Of a DNA stretch of 64,000 nucleotides, positions 1-8,602 are shown in pieces (the first letter of the stretch is position 1; each line of letters starts with the position of its first letter). The translations under genes and the position numbers were made by a program. This DNA comes from Bacillus licheniformis DSM 13 = ATCC 14580 (GTDB lineage: Bacteria; Bacillota; Bacilli; Bacillales; Bacillaceae). The notes beneath the pieces are model-generated. The model did not search any database. It was not told the DNA's origin and was given only the letters and a program-made list of their open reading frames with translations. The DNA is taken from contig NC_006270.3 in the NCBI RefSeq assembly GCF_000011645.1, positions 1,237,501 through 1,301,500 of the forward strand, read 5' to 3'.

Positions 1-420
1 CAATTAAAAGAAATTGGGATTCAAGCAAAACCGCAGATTGTTGAATGGAGTGCTTTAATTGAACAAATGAACCCGCCGAATTGGGATTTTGATGCGATGA
101 TCATGGGCTGGAGCCTTGCTACGTTCCCTGATCAGAGCAACATTTTCCATTCGAAAGAAGCTGAAAAAGGACTAAACTATGTTTGGTATCAAAATGAAAA
201 GCTTGATAAACTGCTGGATGAAGCTAAAACGTTGAAGGACCGTGAAGAATATAAAAAGGCGTATGAAGATATTTACGAAATTCTGGCGGAAGATCAGCCG
301 TATACATTCTTGTATTATACGAATTACCATAGAGCGATGCCTAAAAATATGAAAGGCTACGTATTCCATCCGAAAGAAGATTTCTATAAAGCCGAAGACT
401 GGTGGCTGGATCAAAAATAA
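1..420 (+). CDS. appA: Oligopeptide ABC transporter substrate-binding protein, C-terminal part
   Basis: The reading frame is open from base 1 to the TAA at 418-420 and has no start in the window, so only the last 139 residues are present. They match the C-terminal lobe of family 5 solute-binding proteins: the GWSLATFPDQ stretch, an EAKTLKDREEYKKAY helix and a closing peptide-docking segment. Two App-type permease genes follow directly, which fits AppA, the lipoprotein that delivers peptides to AppBC. The N-terminal lobe and lipobox lie outside the window, and appD/appF would be expected upstream. Confidence 0.85.
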   Translation, partial: QLKEIGIQAKPQIVEWSALIEQMNPPNWDFDAMIMGWSLATFPDQSNIFHSKEAEKGLNYVWYQNEKLDKLLDEAKTLKDREEYKKAYEDIYEILAEDQPYTFLYYTNYHRAMPKNMKGYVFHPKEDFYKAEDWWLDQK

Positions 421-435
421 CGAGAATCCCTTGAG

Positions 436-457
436 GGAAGTGTAGCTTGCAGCTTCC
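436..457 (+). other. Intergenic hairpin between appA and appB
   Basis: GGAAG and CTTCC arms surround a 12-base loop, followed by a C/T-rich run rather than a clean T-tract. A hairpin between the abundant binding protein gene and the permease genes is common in such operons and usually reduces permease expression or protects the upstream mRNA. That role is inferred. Confidence 0.35.
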
Positions 458-498
458 TTCCCTTCCTTCTTAATGACTTTTAAAAAAGGGGATAAAAA

Positions 499-1449
499 AT
501 GATTACATATATCATTCGAAGGACGCTCATGTCGATTCCAATATTATTTGGTATTACAATTTTGTCATTTGCGATTATGAAAGCAGCGCCGGGAGATCCA
601 ATGGCATTGATGATGGATCCGACCATCAGCGCGGGAGACCGTGAAAAATTCATTGAAAAATACGGGTTGGATGAACCTGAACACGTTCAATATTTAAAGT
701 GGCTCGGAAATATGGTTCAAGGTGACTTCGGTACTTCAATCGTTAGAAAAGGAACGCCAGTGACTGATTTGATTATGGCGAGGCTGCCGAATACGTTATT
801 GTTAATGCTCGTTTCAACCATTTTGGCTCTCCTCATATCGATCCCGCTTGGAGTGCTTTCAGCTAGGCGGCCATATTCTAAATTGGATTATGGCATCACA
901 TTCACATCATTTATCGGTCTTGCTGTCCCAAATTTTTGGCTTGGACTGATTCTAATCATGTTTCTTGCTGTTAATTTAGGATGGTTTCCAACCGGGGGCG
1001 TTATGACTCTGAATGCCGATTTTAGTTTATGGGATCGCATTCATCATCTAATTTTGCCTGCATTCGTCCTGGCGACCGCAGATATGGCGGGACTCACCCG
1101 CTACACGAGATCGAGCATGCTTGATGTGCTCAGGCAAGACTACATGCGGACAGCGAGAGCAAAGGGTTTTAAAGAAAATCGTGTCGTGTACAAGCATGGG
1201 CTTCGAAATGGTTTGCTTCCGGTTATTACGATCTTTGGTCTGATGATTCCTTCTTTCATCGGCGGAGCTGTCGTTACTGAACAGATTTTCAGTTGGCCAG
1301 GACTTGGAAAGCTGTTTGTCGACTCTGCTTTCCAGAGGGACTATCCTGTCATTATGGCAATGACGGTTATTTCAGCCACACTTGTTGTCATTGGGAATTT
1401 AGTTGCGGATATTCTTTATGCAATGGTCGATCCGCGGATTGAGTATTAA
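499..1449 (+). CDS. appB: Oligopeptide ABC transporter permease AppB
   Basis: A 316-residue inner-membrane permease of the BPD-transport family. It has an N-terminal membrane segment (about 10-30), the family's AAPGDPMALM segment in the first external loop, and an EAA-type cytoplasmic loop around residues 205-235 (YMRTARAKGF...HGLRNGLLPV) that docks the ATPase. A typical MVDPRIEY ending closes the protein. The start follows an AAGGGG ribosome site. It pairs with AppC to form the peptide channel and lies 19 bases upstream of appC. Confidence 0.9.
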   Translation: MITYIIRRTLMSIPILFGITILSFAIMKAAPGDPMALMMDPTISAGDREKFIEKYGLDEPEHVQYLKWLGNMVQGDFGTSIVRKGTPVTDLIMARLPNTLLLMLVSTILALLISIPLGVLSARRPYSKLDYGITFTSFIGLAVPNFWLGLILIMFLAVNLGWFPTGGVMTLNADFSLWDRIHHLILPAFVLATADMAGLTRYTRSSMLDVLRQDYMRTARAKGFKENRVVYKHGLRNGLLPVITIFGLMIPSFIGGAVVTEQIFSWPGLGKLFVDSAFQRDYPVIMAMTVISATLVVIGNLVADILYAMVDPRIEY

Positions 1450-1468
1450 TGAAGGAGGGAATTGATTC

Positions 1469-2383
1469 ATGACACAGACAAATCCATCGACACCTTCGCC
1501 GGAGATCACATTGCAGGAAAATGTCGCACCAAAGCCCGAGACAATGACAAAAATCTTTTTTGAAAAGTTTTATAAAAACAAGCTGGCGGTAATTGGAGGA
1601 GTTTTATTATTTATTATTATCCTATCAGCGATTTTTGCTCCGGTGATCGCTCCATACCCGCCGGAACAGCAAAACCTTCTGAATAAGCTAAAACCGCCAA
1701 GTGGTGAACATCTAATGGGAACAGACAAGTTTGGCCGAGATATTTTCAGCCGTTTACTTTATGGGGCTCGGGTTTCTTTACTTGTAGGCTTTGCCTCTGT
1801 ACTTGGATCGATTACGATAGGTACGGTGGTCGGCGCAATCGCCGGCTACTTTGGCGGAATAATCGACGCTATTATGATGAGACTGGTGGATATTGTATTA
1901 TCCATACCCGACATCTTTCTGTTAATCACGCTGGTCACCATCTTCCAGCCGGGCATAGATAAACTGATTTTAATATTCGCCTTGACGAGATGGACGACGA
2001 CAGCGCGCCTTGTCCGGAGCGAGTTTTTGTCCTTGAGGTCGAGGGAGTTCGTCTTGGCGGCGAAAACGATCGGTACAAGAAATTACAAAATCATTTTTTC
2101 TCATATCCTTCCGAATGCGATGGGGCCGATTATCGTTGCCGCGACGCTTTCCGTCGGTACCGTAATCCTTGCGGAATCGGCATTAAGCTATCTTGGATTC
2201 GGGGTTCAGCCGCCGATGGCAAGCTGGGGAAACATGCTTCAGGATGCACAGAACTTTACGATCATGATCCAGGCGTGGTGGTATCCGCTGTTCCCGGGCC
2301 TGATGATCCTGCTCACTGTGCTGTGCTTTAACTTCTTAGGCGACGGACTCCGCGATGCGCTTGATCCGAAGAATATTAAATGA
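1469..2383 (+). CDS. appC: Oligopeptide ABC transporter permease AppC
   Basis: A 304-residue partner permease of AppB with a cytoplasmic N-terminus, a first membrane segment near 40-60, the LMGTDKFGRDIFSR signature and an EAA loop (FVLAAKTIGTRN...HILPNAMGP). GAAGGAGG precedes the ATG. Its last codons and stop (2345-2383) recur almost exactly at 3987-4024 after an inserted MFS gene. The present C-terminus therefore looks like the insert-side copy, while the copy followed by the terminator is now orphaned. The protein itself remains full length, ending DPKNIK. Confidence 0.92.
   Translation: MTQTNPSTPSPEITLQENVAPKPETMTKIFFEKFYKNKLAVIGGVLLFIIILSAIFAPVIAPYPPEQQNLLNKLKPPSGEHLMGTDKFGRDIFSRLLYGARVSLLVGFASVLGSITIGTVVGAIAGYFGGIIDAIMMRLVDIVLSIPDIFLLITLVTIFQPGIDKLILIFALTRWTTTARLVRSEFLSLRSREFVLAAKTIGTRNYKIIFSHILPNAMGPIIVAATLSVGTVILAESALSYLGFGVQPPMASWGNMLQDAQNFTIMIQAWWYPLFPGLMILLTVLCFNFLGDGLRDALDPKNIK
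2345..2376 (+). repeat. Direct repeat, copy 1 (3' end of appC)
   Basis: These 32 bases encode the last residues of AppC and are repeated without mismatch at 3987-4018. Similarity continues a few bases further with single differences, through both stop codons. The two copies bracket a 1.6-kb insert. Confidence 0.9.
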
Positions 2384-2532
2384 TTTATGCAGTGTATTAC
2401 AGAGGAAATATTTTAACAAAATGGAAGGTCAATAGATTTAGTTTCAATGAATGTATGTAGTGGACATTGAACGAATGTTTCCTGTTAGTCGATAAAGAAC
2501 ACTTTCATAAATGAGGTACCAAAGGGAATATC

Positions 2533-2643
2533 ATTCGTAAATCTTTGGTATCTCACTTTGTTCAAACAGAAGCAGGTCTTCCAACTCCTGAAGATCTTTT
2601 GGAACTGTTAGATGAACAAATGGGCGCTGTAGCAAAAAAATAA
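2533..2643 (+). CDS. Possible small peptide, non-ATG start
   Basis: An open frame between stop codons at 2512 and 2641 ends in an acidic/leucine-rich helix (PTPEDLLELLDEQ) and AVAKK. There is no ATG. AAAGGG at 2521-2526 could serve an ATT codon at 2533, giving 36 residues, or a TTG at 2545. It ends 32 bases before the MFS gene, so it could be a peptide exported by that transporter or the tail of a truncated gene brought in with the insert. I do not recognise it. Confidence 0.3.
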   Translation: MRKSLVSHFVQTEAGLPTPEDLLELLDEQMGAVAKK

Positions 2644-2675
2644 ATCGCTTTGTTAAATGAATAGAGGTTTTAACG

Positions 2676-3941
2676 ATGTTAAGCGTATTGAAAAATAAAA
2701 ACTTTTTATTTTTGATATTAGGGCGTTTGGTAACCAATATTGGGGACAGTATGTATACAGTTGCGGCAATGTGGCTTGTGTTTGATTTATCAAAAAGTAC
2801 ATTTTATTCCGGATTAGCTGGTTTTTTGACGATGTTCCCAACTGTTTTGCAATTTTTAACAGGTCCGATTGTTGATAAAGTCAGATTAAATAAAGTTTTG
2901 GTTTGGAGTCAACTCATCCAAGCTATTTTGGTGTTGATTATTCCGCTTTTTTATTTCATTGGATATTTGAACATTTGGATCATCATGATGATTATGCCTC
3001 TTATCGTATTCATTGAGCAATTTACTTATCCTGCGCAATCTGCCGCACTGCCTAAAATAATCAAAAGTCAAGATCTAGTTAAAGCAAACTCACTTATGTC
3101 ATTTTCATATCAAGGTACAGATATTATATTTACTGGTATTGCAGGTATTGTGATTGCTTCGGCAGGAGCTATAAGCATATACTTAGTTGACTCTTTCACT
3201 TTTTTGTTAGCGGCGCTGTTTTTTAAGTGCGTAAAATTAGAACAAAAAAATGAGATAGAACATAAGCCCCGATTCCACTTCAAAAAAGTCATACACAATT
3301 ATACAACGGATATAAAAGAGGGATTTACACTCATTCGTCATTCCCTCATTCCAAAAATCCTCTTGGGCTCGATGATTTCTAACTTCATGCTTAGTGCGAC
3401 GATTGTGATTTTGCCAAGCTTCTCTTCGATTAGAGGAGGAGAAGAATACTATGGATATTATTTGGCTTCCATGTCATGCGGTTTACTGTTAGGTTCAATA
3501 TTCGCAACAGTGTTTGGCCGATTCGCGATAGGATCACTTACGATATACGGATTTTTCATTTCAGGGGTTTTATGGAGTATTTCGGCGATCGCCACCTCTT
3601 CATACATATCGATTATTTTATTTGGTTTGTCTCAAATATCCATCGGCGTGACAAACGTCATTTTCATGTCCATTTTGCAAAGCATACTGCCGGAAGAGTT
3701 TATAGGGAGAGTTTTTTCTTTTATCGCAAGTTTGACAAGCATAGCAGCTCCTTTTGGATCTTTGCTGGGAGGGTTTACCGCGTCATTGATCGGCAGCGAT
3801 AAGGTTTTCTTTATAGGAGGAATTGCCATGCTGTTTGTATCTGTTTATTGGGTGTTTCAGTCTTCTTTAAGATCAATTCCTTCATCAGAAAAAATAAACG
3901 CTAAAGAATACAGCTTTTTTACAAACGTGTTGAATAAATAA
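2676..3941 (+). CDS. MFS transporter, macrolide-efflux-like
   Basis: 421 residues with about twelve hydrophobic segments. The opening segment (FLFLILGRLVTNIGDSMYTV) and the following loop GPIVDKVRLNKVL resemble drug/peptide exporters of the MFS_3 (MefA-like) group. An AGAGG ribosome site precedes the ATG. Codons are AT-rich compared with surrounding app genes, consistent with horizontal acquisition. Substrate cannot be read from sequence. It is the only long gene of the insert in the appC 3' end. Confidence 0.8.
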   Translation: MLSVLKNKNFLFLILGRLVTNIGDSMYTVAAMWLVFDLSKSTFYSGLAGFLTMFPTVLQFLTGPIVDKVRLNKVLVWSQLIQAILVLIIPLFYFIGYLNIWIIMMIMPLIVFIEQFTYPAQSAALPKIIKSQDLVKANSLMSFSYQGTDIIFTGIAGIVIASAGAISIYLVDSFTFLLAALFFKCVKLEQKNEIEHKPRFHFKKVIHNYTTDIKEGFTLIRHSLIPKILLGSMISNFMLSATIVILPSFSSIRGGEEYYGYYLASMSCGLLLGSIFATVFGRFAIGSLTIYGFFISGVLWSISAIATSSYISIILFGLSQISIGVTNVIFMSILQSILPEEFIGRVFSFIASLTSIAAPFGSLLGGFTASLIGSDKVFFIGGIAMLFVSVYWVFQSSLRSIPSSEKINAKEYSFFTNVLNK

Positions 3942-3986
3942 TGTGTGAATTGCTTCATTCAGTCATCATGATTTTGCCCATTGTCT

Positions 3987-4018
3987 GGACTCCGCGATGC
4001 GCTTGATCCGAAGAATAT
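3987..4018 (+). repeat. Direct repeat, copy 2 (orphan appC 3' end)
   Basis: Perfect 32-base copy of 2345-2376, followed by ATGAAATAA, which looks like the ancestral stop of appC, and then directly by a terminator. It is no longer joined to an open appC frame. Confidence 0.9.
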
Positions 4019-4026
4019 GAAATAAA

Positions 4027-4060
4027 AAGCTGAGGGATTGCCGCCCTTGGCTTTTTTTTT
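4027..4060 (+). terminator. Rho-independent terminator, originally of the app operon
   Basis: AGCTGAGGG and CCCTTGGCT arms with a short loop, then a run of T. It now follows the orphan appC end and so terminates readthrough from the inserted MFS gene. Confidence 0.8.
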
Positions 4061-4156
4061 AACGGCGATTGCCATAATCTCATCCGCTTGGAATAAATTC
4101 CTGCCCCCTTGCCTATACTGTGGACAACAGTTTTTATTAAAAGTGAGGGGTTAGAA

Positions 4157-4909
4157 ATGTTGTTTCTTCATGATGTGTGGGTGAATTGGTTTGAGGGAGA
4201 AGAAAATGGCTACAACGTCTGCCACTTTCATGAATGGCGGAAGGAAGACAGTGTTGAATTGCTTGACCAGGTGCCTTTGTTAAGGGTGTCGTCCGTTTTG
4301 TTTCACTACATAGAAAATGATTTGTCAGAGCTTCCGGCCGAATTATTGAACGAGGTTCATCAAAAAGCGTATATTCGTAAAAATCATGAGCGGACACAGC
4401 TTGATCATTGTTTCGTCGTAACGGACGGCATTGGTATTCTCGCGGTCGATACGGCCGGTTACACAATACCGGTAAGAAAAAGCCGCCTCATTCCGAGACA
4501 GGAGCAGCTCGTTTATGAAATGGTGAAGGACGTTGAAGCGGAAACTTACGAGTTTGCACCAGAGAAGCTGCAATCTTCCAAAGAATACCACATTTTATCT
4601 TTATCACCGGAGCATGTCAGAGGATTAACGAGAAAAGAACGCCAGCTCAAACAGCTGCTGTTCATGGCGCTCGATCAGCTCAAAGGGCTCCAAAATCGGG
4701 CCGAGATCGCTTATTGGTACACCGAATGGAATCCGTATATGTATGAACAGATCAAGCGCATGACATTTGAAGAAATCTGGGACATGCTTTTCAATGAGAC
4801 GATCGACGGATGGTCAGACAAACACAGGGACTTTTGTGAAAATTTGATTAAAGGACAGCCGTTTTTTGAAAAGCTTTGGGAAATTGAGAATGAGTCTAAA
4901 GTCAACTAA
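4157..4909 (+). CDS. yjbA: Conserved protein YjbA (UPF0736)
   Basis: 250 residues from the ATG at 4157, which follows GAGGGG; the longer upstream frame lacks a ribosome site. Sequence and position between app and trpS match B. subtilis YjbA, a soluble acidic protein of unknown function. No signal peptide or membrane segment is visible. The upstream region has a GGAATA and CTATACT pair with 17-base spacing that faintly resembles a SigG promoter, which would fit forespore expression; this is weak inference. Confidence 0.85.
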   Translation: MLFLHDVWVNWFEGEENGYNVCHFHEWRKEDSVELLDQVPLLRVSSVLFHYIENDLSELPAELLNEVHQKAYIRKNHERTQLDHCFVVTDGIGILAVDTAGYTIPVRKSRLIPRQEQLVYEMVKDVEAETYEFAPEKLQSSKEYHILSLSPEHVRGLTRKERQLKQLLFMALDQLKGLQNRAEIAYWYTEWNPYMYEQIKRMTFEEIWDMLFNETIDGWSDKHRDFCENLIKGQPFFEKLWEIENESKVN

Positions 4910-4920
4910 ATTAAGAATCA

Positions 4921-4947
4921 AGACTGCCGGAAGTACGGCGGTCTTTT
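4921..4947 (+). terminator. Terminator after yjbA
   Basis: AGACTGCCG and CGGCGGTCT arms (one G-T pair) with a 6-base loop, followed by TTTTTATTT, starting 11 bases after the yjbA stop. Confidence 0.8.
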
Positions 4948-5109
4948 TATTTGTAAAAGCGAAAATTCTATATTGAAAAATAAAAAATATGAGCTGTCTT
5001 TCTGACAAAGCGGTCAATGAAGGACTGGAGACATGTGTTTTGAATCATTTATTATAGAAATATCGTGATCCGGAGGCAAGTGAATGCGGAGCTGCGGCTG
5101 TTCTCTATG

Positions 5110-5151
5110 AAAAACACCTTCCGATTATCGTACAATCGGAAGGTGTTTTTG
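5110..5151 (-). terminator. Terminator of trpS, structurally bidirectional
   Basis: A long perfect stem (AACACCTTCCGATT and complement) with A-run and T-run on opposite sides. It lies just after the trpS stop and could stop transcription from either strand. Confidence 0.85.
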
Positions 5152-5153
5152 GA

Positions 5154-6146
5154 TCAGCGTCTTTTTCGGCCGAGTCCCATCGCGTTTTCCATTTTTTTTA
5201 GCATCTTGTTTGCTGTTTGATTTGCGCGTTCGGCGCCTTCGTCCAAAATCCGGTCCAGCTCTTCAGATTCGATCAATTCGTGGTAACGGTCTTGAATCGG
5301 TTTCAGCGCGCCGATGACGACTTCGGCAAGGTCTGATTTAAATTCGCCGTAGCCTTTGCCTTCGTATTTTGCTTCAAGCTCTTCGATTGAGGCTTGTCCG
5401 AGAATCGAATAGATCGTCAGAAGGTTGGATACACCGGGTTTGTTTTCTTTATCATATTTGACGATTCCGTCGGAATCCGTGACAGCGCTTTTGATTTTTT
5501 TCTCAAGCTGTTTTGGTTCGTCGAGCAGGGTGATGAACGCTTTTTGGTTCGGATCTGATTTGCTCATCTTTTTGAGCGGGTCGGCAAGTGACATAATGCG
5601 GGCGCCGACCTTCGGTATTTTAACCTCCGGAACCGTAAAAATGTCATTATATTTCTTATTGAAACGCTCCGCCAAGTTCCGGGTTAATTCAAGATGCTGC
5701 TTCTGATCTTCTCCGACAGGGACGACGTCTGTTCCATAAAGCAGAATGTCCGCAGCCATTAATGGAGGATATGTCAAAAGCCCGGAGACGACAGCTTCTT
5801 TTCCGGCTGATTTATCTTTGTACTGCGTCATGCGCTCAAGCTCGCCGATGTAGGCGACACACTGAAGCATCCATCCCGCCTGGGCGTGTGCAGGCACTTC
5901 CGATTGGATAAACAGCGTCGCTTTTTTCGGATCGAGGCCGATCGCCAAATACAGCGCGGCAAGGTTCCGGATGTTCTTTCTCAGCGCGAGCCGGTCCTGC
6001 GGTACTGTGATCGCGTGCTGATCGACGATGCAGAAGTAACAGTTGTAGTCATCCTGCAAGTCGACAAACTGCTTCATCGCTCCGATATAGTTGCCGAGGG
6101 TGACAGAGCCGCTCGGCTGGATACCGGAAAAAATCGTTTTTTTCAT
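5154..6146 (-). CDS. trpS: Tryptophanyl-tRNA synthetase
   Basis: 330 residues. A class I aminoacyl-tRNA synthetase that charges tRNA-Trp in the cytoplasm. The HIGH-like motif appears in SGIQPSGSVTLGNYIG near the N-terminus and the KMSKS loop as KKMSKSDPN around residue 190. I chose the internal ATG (MKKTIF...), because AGAGGGATTCAC lies just before it and the family begins there; six upstream in-frame residues are probably untranslated. It is monocistronic and controlled by the T-box leader at 6175-6408. Confidence 0.95.
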   Translation of the reverse strand: MKKTIFSGIQPSGSVTLGNYIGAMKQFVDLQDDYNCYFCIVDQHAITVPQDRLALRKNIRNLAALYLAIGLDPKKATLFIQSEVPAHAQAGWMLQCVAYIGELERMTQYKDKSAGKEAVVSGLLTYPPLMAADILLYGTDVVPVGEDQKQHLELTRNLAERFNKKYNDIFTVPEVKIPKVGARIMSLADPLKKMSKSDPNQKAFITLLDEPKQLEKKIKSAVTDSDGIVKYDKENKPGVSNLLTIYSILGQASIEELEAKYEGKGYGEFKSDLAEVVIGALKPIQDRYHELIESEELDRILDEGAERANQTANKMLKKMENAMGLGRKRR

Positions 6147-6174
6147 GTGAATCCCTCTTTCCATTTCAAAATAA

Positions 6175-6408
6175 AAAGGCCCATTCTTCCCTTAAAAGAA
6201 AAGGGACGAATGAACCGTGGTGCCACCCTGATTATTTCATTATGGTCAAAATGAAATCGCTTTAGACGTTTGTAACGGAGTCTTCTCCGGCTGAGCCTAC
6301 TTATCCGTGTTCGGTCAGCTGCTCCGAAGCCCATTCCACATTCGCCATTATCCGCTCCCAGCACCGCGGACTCTCTTTAAATGGGAAGAAATGTGTACTC
6401 TTCTTCTT
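6175..6408 (-). promoter_or_regulatory. T-box riboswitch (tRNA-Trp sensing) of trpS
   Basis: On the minus strand the leader contains the conserved T-box sequence AGGGTGGCACCACGG (6215-6229), a stem I region with AGAGAG and GGTGCTGGGAGC, and a candidate TGG specifier codon at 6336-6338; a second TGG is at 6331-6333. Terminator arms ATTCGTCCC and GGGAAGAAT precede a T-run near 6175. Uncharged tRNA-Trp would favour the antiterminator and allow trpS transcription, as known for this class. Confidence 0.93.
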
Positions 6409-6690
6409 CATCGCATGTTATTCATAATTTTATTATATATAAATTTTAAATGAAAGTCGACAGCCTTGGGGAAAAGAAAACGAATACCGGGCTGAATAAA
6501 GTTGGCGCGGCGGCATCTGGTTCGATATAAAGAATGGTTAATGTTATACGTGTAAAACGTTTTAACCTGTAAAACATAAACTTTCCTTTTAATGTGGTTA
6601 CGCTTTAAAACAGAGAAGTGTATTTGTACATTTGGCAGAAAACCTGACAATCATAAATAGTTTGAATAAAAAAATAATTGAAAATTAATA

Positions 6691-6719
6691 TTGCAATAAA
6701 TTATTCTATTAATTATAAT
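6691..6719 (+). promoter_or_regulatory. SigA-type promoter of the opp operon
   Basis: TTGCAA at 6691-6696 and a perfect TATAAT at 6714-6719 with 17-base spacing. Transcription would start near 6726, giving a leader of about 155 bases before oppA. The stretch 6420-6690 upstream holds no gene that I can see. Confidence 0.7.
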
Positions 6720-6881
6720 GAATTTGTTCACCTCGGTGTTACAGGTTTCTTACATAACAAATATTCAGAAAAGACGAAACAGAGGAAAAAGTATGGCAAG
6801 TGGGCCTATTACTTTTTTATGATAAATCTGAATGTTCAGGAGTAAGGAACTAAAAAAACAAGAAATTGGGGGGGTTTCTCT

Positions 6882-8507
6882 TTGAAGAAGCGTTTGTCAT
6901 TTATCAGTTTAATGCTCATTTTCACACTCGTCCTCAGCGCCTGCGGCTTCGGCTCAAGCTCCGGTGACGGCGGTAAAAAAGACAGCAAAGGGAAAGACAC
7001 ATTAAATGTCAACATTAAAACAGAACCGTTTTCACTACATCCGGGACTCGCAAACGATTCGGTGTCTGCAAACGTGCTTCGTCAGACTTTTGAAGGATTG
7101 ACGACAATCGGTAAAGATGGAAAGCCGGTTGAAGCGGCAGCCGAAAAAATCGAAGTCAGCGACGACCAAAAAACATACACATTCACGCTCCGCGACGCGA
7201 AATGGTCAAATGGAGATCCTGTAACAGCAGAGGATTTTGAATACGCATGGAAATGGGCGCTCGACCCTAAAAACGAATCGCAATATGCGTATCAGCTTTA
7301 CTACTTAAAAGGCGGAGAAGCAGCGAACACCGGCAAAGGGAAAATTGAAGATGTCGGCGTTAAAGCTGTTAATGATAAGACTTTAAAAGTCGAGCTTGAA
7401 AAACCGACACCGTATTTTACTGAACTGACAGCATTCTACACATATATGCCAGTCAATAAAAAGGTAGCAGAGAAGAATGCGAAATGGTACACAAACGCAG
7501 ATGAGAACTACGTATCTAACGGACCTTTCAAAATGGCGAAATGGAAGCACAGCGGAAACATCGTACTGGAGAAAAACGACCAGTACTGGGATAAAGACGC
7601 TGTTAAGCTGAAGAAAATCAATATGGCGATGGTCAACGATCCGAACACTGGTCTGAACATGTACAAAAAAGGCGAGCTAGACTTTGTAGGACAGCCGCTT
7701 GACCAGATTTCAACGGATGCGATTCCAAGCCTGAAAAAAGAAGGCCTGAACATTGATCCGTTCGCATCGGTTTACCTGTACAAATTCAACACTGAAGCGG
7801 CTCCGCTGAACAATGTCAACATCCGTAAGGCGCTGACATACGCGATCAACCGCGAAGCGATCGTCAAAAACATCACGCAAGCGGAACAGCTGCCTGCGAT
7901 GGGATTAGTGCCGCCGGCGGTCCACGGCTTTGAATCCAACAAAGGCTATTTCAAAGACCATGATGTCGATAAGGCGAAAGAACACTTGGAAAAAGGCTTG
8001 AAAGAGCTCGGTTTGAAAAAAGCGTCAGACCTTCCGAAAATCACGCTTTCCTACAACACGGATGAAGCGCACCAAAAAATCGCTCAAGCCGTTCAGGAAA
8101 TGTGGAACAAGGAACTGGGCGTAGATGTGGAATTAGGCAATGAAGAATGGAACGTTTACATCGATAAGCTCCATGCCGGAAACTATCAAATCGGCCGTTT
8201 AGGCTGGACCGCCGACTTTAACGACGGGATGAACTTCCTTGAAACATACCGCGACAAAGAAGGCGGAAACAATGATACGAACTGGGAAAACGCGAAGTAT
8301 AAAGAGCTGCTGAATAAAGCATCAAGAGAAACTGATTCAGCGAAACGCATCGAGCTGATGAAAGAAGCGGAAAGCATCATCATGGATGAGCTGCCGGTCG
8401 CACCGATCTACTTCTACACAATGCCGTATCTTCATGATGAAAGCTTAAAAGACTTTGTTCTGACCGGTACAGGTGAGATCTATTTCAAAACCGCGCATTT
8501 TGAATAA
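6882..8507 (+). CDS. oppA: Oligopeptide-binding lipoprotein OppA
   Basis: 541 residues starting at TTG, preceded by a run of eight G that serves as ribosome site. The signal peptide ends in a lipobox LSAC with the lipid-modified Cys at residue 21. The mature family 5 binding protein shows the signature region WSNGDPVTAEDFEYAWKWAL around residues 107-126. Held outside the membrane, it captures peptides, including Phr and competence peptides in B. subtilis, for OppBCDF. It is first gene of the operon, followed by an intercistronic hairpin. Confidence 0.95.
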   Translation: MKKRLSFISLMLIFTLVLSACGFGSSSGDGGKKDSKGKDTLNVNIKTEPFSLHPGLANDSVSANVLRQTFEGLTTIGKDGKPVEAAAEKIEVSDDQKTYTFTLRDAKWSNGDPVTAEDFEYAWKWALDPKNESQYAYQLYYLKGGEAANTGKGKIEDVGVKAVNDKTLKVELEKPTPYFTELTAFYTYMPVNKKVAEKNAKWYTNADENYVSNGPFKMAKWKHSGNIVLEKNDQYWDKDAVKLKKINMAMVNDPNTGLNMYKKGELDFVGQPLDQISTDAIPSLKKEGLNIDPFASVYLYKFNTEAAPLNNVNIRKALTYAINREAIVKNITQAEQLPAMGLVPPAVHGFESNKGYFKDHDVDKAKEHLEKGLKELGLKKASDLPKITLSYNTDEAHQKIAQAVQEMWNKELGVDVELGNEEWNVYIDKLHAGNYQIGRLGWTADFNDGMNFLETYRDKEGGNNDTNWENAKYKELLNKASRETDSAKRIELMKEAESIIMDELPVAPIYFYTMPYLHDESLKDFVLTGTGEIYFKTAHFE

Positions 8508-8516
8508 AATTGCATG

Positions 8517-8556
8517 AAAGTATATGGGGCTTAGACTTTCCCCCCATATACTTTTA
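8517..8556 (+). terminator. Intercistronic hairpin/attenuator between oppA and oppB
   Basis: Arms AAAGTATATGGGG and CCCCATATACTTT enclose a short loop and are followed by T-rich sequence. Such a partial terminator would leave OppA more abundant than the membrane components. Confidence 0.75.
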
Positions 8557-8602
8557 TTTATGAAAAGAAGTTAATAGACTGAATATTCGGAGGTGTGTAA
8601 AA

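Larger units (their letters stand above)
2384..3986. mobile_element. AT-rich inserted segment between duplicated appC ends
   Basis: This segment separates appC from what appears to be its original stop codon and terminator. It carries a tiny reading frame and an MFS transporter gene and is visibly richer in A and T than its neighbours. No transposase or integrase is present. The duplicated appC end on both sides suggests an integration that reconstituted the target gene's 3' end. The mechanism is inferred. Confidence 0.6.

Noticed and set aside
5085..5220. GTG/ATG frames after GGAGG downstream of yjbA
   Set aside because: The ATG frame is only 8 codons; the GTG frame passes through the trpS terminator and into trpS antisense.
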